A stretch of DNA of 35,166 nt from an archaeon (lineage in GTDB: Archaea > Micrarchaeota > Micrarchaeia > Anstonellales > Anstonellaceae): contig JAGVIA010000087.1 of assembly GCA_020056305.1 (NCBI GenBank), positions 1 through 35,166 on the forward strand. The letters are read 5' to 3'. Below are positions 30,097 through 35,166 of the stretch, in pieces. Numbering within the stretch: the first letter of the stretch is position 1; each line of letters opens with the position of its first letter. Made by a program: the position numbers and the translations under genes. The notes below the pieces were generated by a model. The model ran no database searches. It worked only from the letters and a program-made list of their open reading frames with translations, and had not been told where the DNA came from.

Positions 30097-30215
30097 GCTC
30101 CGATAGTCTAGCCCGGTCAAGGACGCTGGCCTTTCAAGCCGGTAACCCGGGTTCGAAAGCTTTTGGCTGCCGCCAAAAATTTGGCAGCCTGAGGCTGCCA
30201 ATCCCGGTCGGAGCA
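30097..30215 (+). tRNA. tRNA-Glu(TTC) with a 44-nt insertion in the T loop
   Basis: The acceptor stem is GCTCCGA/TCGGAGC with discriminator A and the D stem is GTCT/GGAC. The anticodon stem CTGGC/GCCGG encloses CTTTCAA (anticodon TTC, glutamate). The T stem CCGGG/CCCGG is separated by TTCGAA, then 44 extra nt (30158-30201), then T. Without the insertion the tRNA is 75 nt and canonical. The insertion folds into two small hairpins, ttttggc-tgcc-gccaaaa and ggcagcc-tga-ggctgcc. CCA is not encoded and a T6 run follows. Confidence 0.93.
30158..30201 (+). other. probable tRNA intron, position about 59/60
   Basis: This 44-nt insertion interrupts the T loop at the same site as in tRNA-Lys but differs in length and sequence. 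It carries ggctgcc twice and ggcagcc once, so the single copy can pair with either partner. The exact boundary may shift by one A. Confidence 0.7.
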
Positions 30216-30221
30216 TTTTTT
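30216..30221 (+). terminator. oligo-T terminator after tRNA-Glu
   Basis: Six T residues follow the tRNA 3' end directly and abut the stop codon of the convergent kinase gene. Confidence 0.5.
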
Positions 30222-30222
30222 C

Positions 30223-30813
30223 TTACCTAAGAAGCTCAAAAACAGCCTTTTTCACTTCTTCAAAAACAGCCTCTTTGGGTTTTGACGCGTCAACGACAAC
30301 CCACTTGTCCGTGAGGAAGTTCTCATCCTTCATCCGCAAGTACCTCTTTCGCACCTCGTCCTGGTAAGCAGCGTCCTTCTCAAAAGTGTCAAGCGTTTTT
30401 TGCGCAGACTTCCTGCTTGCGGCATACCCTGCATCAACATCTAGCAATATTATCAAATCCGGCTCAAGGAACCCCATCTGTCCCAATGCGTTTTTTCCCC
30501 TATCATATCCGACAGCGCCGCCCTGATATGCAAGGGTGGAGAGGATGTACCTGTCAAGGATGACCATCTTGCCCTTTGATATCTGGTCTGACAATTCCCA
30601 CTGCCCCGTGCGTATGTCTTTCAGGAAATACACGAAGAGCTCCTCACCTGTCAGCGTTTTCGTGCCAAGCATGTGCTCGCGTATCTCCTTTGCATTCTCA
30701 GTCGGGTATTTTTTCGTGACAAAGCGCACGCGCCTTTCTGCAAGCGCTCCCTTTAGCATCTCGATTTGCGTGTTCTTCCCGCTTCCATCAATCCCTTCGA
30801 ATACAACAAGCAT
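30223..30813 (-). CDS. tmk: thymidylate kinase
   Basis: This 196-residue P-loop kinase phosphorylates dTMP to dTDP with ATP. The start MLVVFEGIDGSGKNTQ contains the Walker A loop, with Asn where Ser/Thr normally follows the lysine. The DR(Y/F) motif is VILDRYILSTLAYQGG, typical of Tmk, and LIILLDVDAGYAASR lies near the lid. The ATG at 30813 is used because the TATA box at 30833-30843 lies about 26 nt upstream, while the longer track start at 30861 lies upstream of it. It is divergent from the endonuclease IV-like gene. Confidence 0.92.
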   Translation of the reverse strand: MLVVFEGIDGSGKNTQIEMLKGALAERRVRFVTKKYPTENAKEIREHMLGTKTLTGEELFVYFLKDIRTGQWELSDQISKGKMVILDRYILSTLAYQGGAVGYDRGKNALGQMGFLEPDLIILLDVDAGYAASRKSAQKTLDTFEKDAAYQDEVRKRYLRMKDENFLTDKWVVVDASKPKEAVFEEVKKAVFELLR

Positions 30814-30832
30814 GGAAAAAGATTGGATGCGG

Positions 30833-30843
30833 AAATTTATAAG
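30833..30843 (-). promoter_or_regulatory. TATA box of tmk
   Basis: On the minus strand cttataaattt is centred about 25 nt before the ATG at 30813; it fixes the start and implies a leaderless mRNA. Confidence 0.55.
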
Positions 30844-30911
30844 CCGCATCCGCTGATGCAAATTTTCAAGCGCTGCCCCGGGCGCAAATGTGCCACCATA
30901 ACATCCGCCTG

Positions 30912-30921
30912 CTTTTAATTT
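30912..30921 (+). promoter_or_regulatory. TATA box of the endonuclease IV-like gene
   Basis: cttttaattt is centred about 26 nt before the ATG at 30942 and supports it over the track's 30888. Confidence 0.5.
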
Positions 30922-30941
30922 TGCGGCTTTGCAATTTTTTC

Positions 30942-31772
30942 ATGGACAAATTGCTTTTTGCAACAGCAGGCATTCCCCTCTCAACGCAGCCGCATGACAC
31001 AATGCACGGCATTGCGCAGGTGCGCAGCCTCGGTCTTGGCGCAATGGAATTGGAATTCGTGCAGAGCGTGAATGTGAGCGCGGAGAAGGCGCCGCAAGTC
31101 CGGAAGGCTGCTGAATCAAACGGCGTCATCCTCACTGCGCACGGCTCCTATTTCATAAATCTCAATTCTCCGGAAAAGCCAAAATGGCATGCCAGCATCT
31201 CCCGCATTGTGCAGGCAGGCGTGATTTTGGAGGCATGCGGAGGCTACTCGCTTGTTTTCCACCCGGCATTCTATCTAAAATCCACAAAAGAGGAGGCATA
31301 CAAAAACGTCAAAAAAGGAATCGAGCATGCAATAGATGAACTGGAAAAGAAAGGCTGCAAGAAAATCTGGGTGCGCCCTGAAACAATGGGAAGAGAGAGC
31401 CAGTTTGGCACATTGGAAGAAACTTTGCAGCTTTCCGTAGACATCCCTCGCGTGCTTCCCTGCATAGATTTCTCGCATTTGCACGCGCGCGGGGGCAAAT
31501 TCAACACTTATGGGGAATTCCACTCACAGCTCTCCTTGGTGGAAAAAATGAAAGGAAAAGATGCGCTGCGCAACATGCACATCCACCTCTCCGGCATAAA
31601 TTACGGCGACAAGGGCGAGCGCAACCACCTCATCCTCAAGGAATCCGACATGAATTACAAGGACCTGCTTCGCGCGCTCAAGGAATTCAATTGCGCCGGC
31701 GTAGTCGTCTGCGAGAGCCCGAACATAGAAGAGGATGCGCTGCTGCTGAAAAAAACATACGAAAAGTTATGA
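30942..31772 (+). CDS. nfo: endonuclease IV-like AP endonuclease (xylose-isomerase-type TIM barrel)
   Basis: This 276-residue protein is of the AP endonuclease family 2, which cuts DNA at abasic sites and uses a three-zinc centre. Metal-ligand segments are visible in barrel order: LTAHGSYFINL (His), LVFHPAFYL (His), RPETMGRESQFGTLEE (Glu), CIDFSHLHARGG (Asp, His), HIHLSGI (His) and VVVCESP (Glu). Length is close to the usual 280. Other members of this barrel fold act on sugars, but the NL and ETMG..SQFG segments are those of the Nfo group. Base-excision repair is the likely role, parallel to the Ogg2 gene elsewhere in the window. Confidence 0.85.
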   Translation: MDKLLFATAGIPLSTQPHDTMHGIAQVRSLGLGAMELEFVQSVNVSAEKAPQVRKAAESNGVILTAHGSYFINLNSPEKPKWHASISRIVQAGVILEACGGYSLVFHPAFYLKSTKEEAYKNVKKGIEHAIDELEKKGCKKIWVRPETMGRESQFGTLEETLQLSVDIPRVLPCIDFSHLHARGGKFNTYGEFHSQLSLVEKMKGKDALRNMHIHLSGINYGDKGERNHLILKESDMNYKDLLRALKEFNCAGVVVCESPNIEEDALLLKKTYEKL

Positions 31773-31827
31773 TTCACCGATTTATTTTTGCCTAAGGGCA
31801 TCTCACAAGGTGCCCGTAGCCAAGAAC

Positions 31828-32178
31828 CTATCTCCATCCCAACTTCCGCTCTAGGGCGCGCCGCTCAATAAGGTCCTTCAATGCCTTGTCATACCGTATC
31901 TCTTCTGGAGATGACGTTCCCCATCCATCATATTCTATTACGTCCGGCTTGTTTATCGGACGCCCCCCAGCATCTAAGACGTCTATTTTTACCCCCTCTG
32001 CGGCAAGCCCAATGGCCAGTTTGTTGTCTATTCCACGCAGCATGTCGTCTGGCAGCCTGTCTGGTCCCCCGCCCCTTGCCATCCGGATTATTGTGTTGCG
32101 CGCTTTCGCTGGCGCAATCTCAATCAGAGCCCGCAAATTGAGACGCACGCGCCTTTCCGGCCCTGCGTAATCTGCCAT
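31828..32178 (-). CDS. small protein of unknown function, fourth gene of the Lrp-adjacent operon
   Basis: This protein has 116 residues and no recognised family. The ATG at 32178 has GAGGTGA 5 nt upstream; the track's GTG at 32187 overlaps that site. The N-terminal half (ERRVRLNLRALIEIAPAKARNTIIRMARG) is basic and helical, the middle contains KLAIGLAAEGVKIDVLDAGG, and the C-terminus is a charged helix (YDKALKDLIERRALERKLGW). No signal peptide or membrane segment is present. The gene starts about 20 nt after the preceding stop. Confidence 0.65.
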   Translation of the reverse strand: MADYAGPERRVRLNLRALIEIAPAKARNTIIRMARGGGPDRLPDDMLRGIDNKLAIGLAAEGVKIDVLDAGGRPINKPDVIEYDGWGTSSPEEIRYDKALKDLIERRALERKLGWR

Positions 32179-32199
32179 CTTTTTCACCTCTTGAGTATT

Positions 32200-33252
32200 C
32201 TACCACAATCCCAATTCCGCCTTCGGAATTCCCCGCTTGCGCATGAGCTTTAATAGCAAATCCGGTTCCTTGCAAAGCTCGCGCAGCACGCCAAGCGCAT
32301 CCTCCTGCACCGCCTCATCCCCCTCCCGGACCGCATCGCGGTAGAGGTAAGCCGCGAGCGCAGCCAAATCGTTCGCGCCGGTAAAAATGCAGGAGGTGTT
32401 TTCCGCAAGCCATGATAGTGGATTTAGGGCGGCCTCAAGCCCCTCGCGCATCCGCCCTAATTCAACTGCCGCCTGCTTCCTTGCGGCATCGAAATAGGCA
32501 TCGTTCCTTGGAAGGTTTTTTTCCCCTGCGGTGAATTCGTAGAGGAAATTCCAGAATATCGGAATCCCCCGCCCGCCATCTCGCCTCAGCTCTTCCGCGA
32601 ACTCTCGTGCGCACTCAAGGTTCCCTTCGCGCCCGATTTTCCATTCAAGCGGAAACGTGATAGCGCCGGTTGCGGCAAACTCAAGGTCGTTGCCAACGAA
32701 AATGCGCATGATTTTCGCATGGAAGGTGGAGCACGCTATAATTGCATCCATATCAATCGCCTGGAAAGCCTCTGGCCAGAGCGCCGGGTAAACCGGGTCC
32801 TTCTCAAGATGAGCAGTAACATGGTCCGGCTCCCATCCCAAATTCCGCAGGTCCGCAATGTTGCAGTGCTCCAAATGCCTCCGCCCGGATACCAGTTCGA
32901 CCAGGAGGCGCTCGCCTGCGAAGCGGAGGTAAGGATTTTCCTCAAGCGCCATCTCTTTGATCGCATCGAGTGTCCCCTCATATTGGGTGCCACCAAGCTT
33001 GCGCCCAAGCCGCTCAACGAATTCCCGAATCCCGGCAGGCACTTTCCGCTCTCCGGTAATGACCCCGCATATGCGCTCGTGCTCCCCGCAAAGGATGCGC
33101 GCCCTCTCTGCAGCATCCACCATCGCAAGCGAGTGGTTGCGCCTCATAATTTCGGCAGTTTTGGGCTCCACGCCAAGCCATTGCATGTCCCTCCATGGGG
33201 TATTGCGCGCGGTTTTCTGCGTTTCCCCGTTTCCATTGATGTTTTGCTGCAT
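32200..33252 (-). CDS. cytosolic protein of unknown function, third gene of the Lrp-adjacent operon
   Basis: The 350 residues have no recognised family. The ATG at 33252 follows GGTGAGG closely; the stop of the 79-aa gene lies within that same site. The sequence is mainly alpha-helical, with a run of amphipathic helices (GTLDAIKEMALEENPYLRFAGERLLVELV) that looks like HEAT/ARM-type repeats. A middle part carries MDAIIACSTFHAKIMRIFVGNDLEF. A long C-terminal helical section (about 240-345) ends LLLKLMRKRGIPKAELGLW. There are no transmembrane segments. Confidence 0.7.
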   Translation of the reverse strand: MQQNINGNGETQKTARNTPWRDMQWLGVEPKTAEIMRRNHSLAMVDAAERARILCGEHERICGVITGERKVPAGIREFVERLGRKLGGTQYEGTLDAIKEMALEENPYLRFAGERLLVELVSGRRHLEHCNIADLRNLGWEPDHVTAHLEKDPVYPALWPEAFQAIDMDAIIACSTFHAKIMRIFVGNDLEFAATGAITFPLEWKIGREGNLECAREFAEELRRDGGRGIPIFWNFLYEFTAGEKNLPRNDAYFDAARKQAAVELGRMREGLEAALNPLSWLAENTSCIFTGANDLAALAAYLYRDAVREGDEAVQEDALGVLRELCKEPDLLLKLMRKRGIPKAELGLW

Positions 33253-33256
33253 GCCC

Positions 33257-33496
33257 TCACCCCCCATCTGCAATCTTAATCTCGTCTATTCCACCTTCCC
33301 TCGCCAGAGGCCCGTAATACTGCCCCCACACCCTGCCGTTTTCCAATATTCCCGCAATCCCGCCCGGAACAAGCCGGACATTGCCCATTATGCTGCCGCT
33401 CTCCAGCCCGGGCTGCACGTTCCCGAAAACATCGAGAAGGACGCGCTGCTGCTGAAGCTGGCGTATGGCGCATTGTAGCGTTGCCTTCCAAATCAT
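33257..33496 (-). CDS. small protein of unknown function, second gene of the Lrp-adjacent operon
   Basis: This 79-residue ORF starts with an ATG that overlaps the stop of the upstream 363-aa gene as ATGA. It ends 4 nt before the next start, so it is locked between two genes. The N-terminal third (WKATLQCAIRQLQQQRVLLDVFG) is helical. The rest is Gly-rich and beta-like (GSIMGNVRLVPGGIAGILENGRVWGQYYGPLA), with repeated turns resembling a small beta-barrel or strand-rich fold. The tight packing makes it a likely real gene despite its size. Confidence 0.65.
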   Translation of the reverse strand: MIWKATLQCAIRQLQQQRVLLDVFGNVQPGLESGSIMGNVRLVPGGIAGILENGRVWGQYYGPLAREGGIDEIKIADGG

Positions 33497-34584
33497 GAAA
33501 AGGCCTGCCCGTGCGAAGTGCCGGTTATTTCCGAGTATGGCATCCCGTCATCATCGCGCATGATGTTCCCCTTTGCGTCTCTCTTCGCACTGCAGCTGTA
33601 CAGATGGTCTAGATGGTCCCGGACCAGCTCGTTGGCGTATTCCTGCGCAGGGGGCTTTTCCGGCGCTTTTTTTTCTGGCTCGCCGCCCTTTGGGCGCGCA
33701 ACCGGCTGTTCGAAATGCATGTGTGCGTTACGCAGCAATTCCAGCAGCCGCTTGAACTTTGGTTCGGCATCAAGCTCAACAGCTATCCTTGCCACCGCAT
33801 CAACCATTTTCTCTAGCGCTTCGTTTAAGGCCGCCTCAGCAATGGTCCCGTAGGATTCGCGCCCGTAGGCAATGTAGGTGGTGTAGTGAGTTCGGTCGTT
33901 GCCACGCCACTCTGGATCAGTCGTGCACCGGGTCCTGTCGAGGACTACTTTTAGGGCACCCAGGTTTGCCGCTTCCATTAAAAGAGCGACGAAATAAAGA
34001 GGGGCGAAATCCGCACGCTCATTTATTTGTTGCAGGCACCAGTACAAGGTGGGGCTGTACGCATCGGTGTTTCTAATCCAGTCCAAGAGGAGGCCAGCCT
34101 TGCCGTAGTTTTTGAGCCCGATTTCCAGCTTAAAAGCTTCCCTAAATGCAGCGTCTATCTCGTCGTCGCTAAGAAAGTGCGAATTTTTGAACGGCTCTAT
34201 CGCAGCCCTAAGAGTTCCTGCGTCGTGTTCTGCCAGAAGAGTGTTCAGCAGCCATTCCCTTGCCGCCTGCTTTGTTTCATTGGAAGGCTCCAGCTCCGCT
34301 TGAAGCTGCTTTCGCTCCGCTTGAAGCAATTCTGTTTTCGCCCCCTGCTCATCTCGAAGCCGTTTTGTCTTCGCCGCGGTTTCCTTATCCGCAAGCTCCT
34401 TGCACTTCATTGCCGCGTTCTCTTTCCCATTGGCTTTTGCTATTGCTTCGCCTATGCGAAGCCGCTCGACAAGCGGAAGCGCCCTTATTGCCTTTGGGCC
34501 TCCTAGGCAGCTTGCAAAATCGCATCTTTCGGCAATTGTTGCTTTTTGCACAACAGTCCCACCCGCGCCGTTTTGCATTTCCAT
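33493..34584 (-). CDS. protein of unknown function, first gene of the Lrp-adjacent operon
   Basis: The 363 residues are not recognised. The ATG at 34584 is chosen because GGTGG lies upstream and the TATA box at 34621-34637 lies downstream of the track's TTG at 34662. After a short N-terminal part with CDFASCLGGPKAIRAL comes a coiled coil (about 65-125; rich in Lys/Glu/Ala/Gln). A helical domain follows (about 130-310; AREWLLNTLLAEHDAGTL, FREAFKLEIGLKNYGKAGLLLDWI). A Pro/Lys/Glu-rich hinge (KGGEPEKKAPEKPPAQE) and a C-terminal tail with DHLDHLYSC complete it. No signal peptide or membrane segment is seen. Confidence 0.7.
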   Translation of the reverse strand: MEMQNGAGGTVVQKATIAERCDFASCLGGPKAIRALPLVERLRIGEAIAKANGKENAAMKCKELADKETAAKTKRLRDEQGAKTELLQAERKQLQAELEPSNETKQAAREWLLNTLLAEHDAGTLRAAIEPFKNSHFLSDDEIDAAFREAFKLEIGLKNYGKAGLLLDWIRNTDAYSPTLYWCLQQINERADFAPLYFVALLMEAANLGALKVVLDRTRCTTDPEWRGNDRTHYTTYIAYGRESYGTIAEAALNEALEKMVDAVARIAVELDAEPKFKRLLELLRNAHMHFEQPVARPKGGEPEKKAPEKPPAQEYANELVRDHLDHLYSCSAKRDAKGNIMRDDDGMPYSEITGTSHGQAFS

Positions 34585-34620
34585 CCCTAACCACCCCGGA
34601 TTGAAACCTTGGCTGCCGCG

Positions 34621-34637
34621 TTTATTTATTAATATTT
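34621..34637 (-). promoter_or_regulatory. TATA region of the four-gene operon
   Basis: On the minus strand aaatattaataaataaa predicts a start near 34600 and a leader of about 17 nt before the SD-preceded ATG at 34584. Confidence 0.5.
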
Positions 34638-34688
34638 CCAAAAATTCGGCATATTTGCTCAAAAATCTGCTAGTTTTTTAATAATTTT

Positions 34689-34702
34689 GGAGTATATACT
34701 CC
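34689..34702. promoter_or_regulatory. perfect 14-bp palindrome overlapping the Lrp TATA box
   Basis: ggagtatatactcc reads the same on both strands. The core gtatatac is centred about 24 nt before the GTG start at 34719 and so doubles as the TATA box. Lrp/AsnC proteins bind such short palindromes as dimers and commonly repress their own genes, making this a probable autoregulatory operator. Confidence 0.6.
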
Positions 34703-34718
34703 ATTATTGGTGGTCCCT

Positions 34719-35162
34719 GTGAATGAAACTCTTGATGAGAAGGATTTTGCGATAATTGAGGCGCTGAAAAAGAATTCGCGCCTCTCGGAGCAGAAAATAG
34801 CGAAAAAAACCGGCATTCCCATGACCACGGTGCATAATAGAATAAAGAAGCTGCGGGAAGCCGGCATTATCGAGGCATATACAATAAGGCTCAATTATGC
34901 AAAAATCGGAAGGCCTGTGCTCGCATACGTGCAGCTCAAGTGCATTCAGGGCGCTGACCAGCGGGACCTGCTGCTGCAGATTTCGAAAATGCCGCACGTG
35001 CAGGAAGCTGCAATGGTTACAGGCGAGTTTGATTTGATATTCAAAGCGCGGGTGGAATCGATGGAAGAGCTGAACAAGATAGTGGTGCAAGGATTGCGCA
35101 AGCAGAAGAACGTAGGCGAGACTCGGACGATGATAAGCTACGAGACCATAGAGAAACTCTAA
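34719..35162 (+). CDS. Lrp/AsnC-family transcription regulator
   Basis: This 147-residue protein has the classic two-domain layout. The N-terminal HTH is LDEKDFAIIEALKKNSRLSEQKIAKKTGIPMTTVHNRIKKLREAGII. The C-terminal RAM domain for ligand binding and oligomerisation starts at about 65 (ARPVLAYVQL-like strand, MPHVQEAAMVTGEFDLIFKARV). The GTG at 34719 is preferred to TTG 34707: GGTGG precedes it and it matches the transcription start expected from the TATA/palindrome. It is divergent from the four-gene operon, which it may control. Confidence 0.93.
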   Translation: MNETLDEKDFAIIEALKKNSRLSEQKIAKKTGIPMTTVHNRIKKLREAGIIEAYTIRLNYAKIGRPVLAYVQLKCIQGADQRDLLLQISKMPHVQEAAMVTGEFDLIFKARVESMEELNKIVVQGLRKQKNVGETRTMISYETIEKL

Positions 35163-35166
35163 TCCA

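Noticed and set aside
30158-30201. Copy of the mosaic hairpin element inside tRNA-Glu
   Set aside because: The short stems resemble it in style, but none of the constant tags (atcagaca, gatgctga, tgtgtgaaccc) is present.

Overview
The window reads as a chromosomal segment of an archaeon, most likely a DPANN-type lineage (Micrarchaeota/Diapherotrites-like; the rank is an inference and should be tested by phylogeny). Archaeal markers are SRP54, a family B DNA polymerase with a C-terminal PIP box, archaeal-type YchF-like GTPase, Pus10, Ogg2-type glycosylase, an Lrp regulator, an A24 prepilin peptidase and TATA boxes that repeatedly sit about 26 nt upstream of start codons, implying many leaderless mRNAs. 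Coding density is high, operons are short, and no gene-free stretch exceeds about 300 bases.

Layout. 1-147: a hairpin resembling the right end of an IS200/IS605 element. 148-3515 (-): two coupled, large, unrecognised membrane-anchored proteins. 3554-6717 (+): solo NFACT-R protein, MBL-fold hydrolase, frameshifted Ogg2 glycosylase, YchF-like GTPase. 6772-8704 (+): membrane glycosyltransferase plus anchored thioredoxin-like protein. 8713-10816: a Cys-rich membrane protein flanked by two inverted, internally rearranged copies of a mosaic hairpin element. 10847-13512: tRNA-Lys with a T-loop insertion, small membrane protein, coiled-coil protein, VIT1/CCC1 transporter, Yip1-like protein. 13558-17267: PolB followed by an overlapping lipoprotein carrying a GGCT-like domain. 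17314-19407 (-): prepilin peptidase and Pus10, the latter with a 53-bp palindromic repeat inside its reading frame. 19635-21563: triple-repeat HTH protein and two small membrane proteins; the second copy of the 53-bp repeat lies between them. 21613-23389: pyrD-pyrK. 23439-30047: unrecognised cytosolic protein, lipoprotein, SRP54, membrane protein, FNR-type reductase, two six-Cys lipoproteins. 30097-30215: tRNA-Glu with a T-loop insertion. 30223-31772: divergent thymidylate kinase and endonuclease IV-like gene. 31828-34584 (-): four tightly packed genes of unknown function, divergent from an Lrp regulator at 34719-35162 whose TATA region is a perfect 14-bp palindrome.

The most unusual things are: (i) the mosaic hairpin element whose stems covary between copies; (ii) an in-frame palindromic repeat in Pus10, recalling Rickettsia palindromic elements; (iii) both tRNA genes of the window interrupted at the same T-loop position; (iv) a six-cysteine domain recurring seven times in three lipoproteins; and (v) the unrecognised four-gene operon next to Lrp. 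All family calls are from reading motifs by eye; no database search was run.
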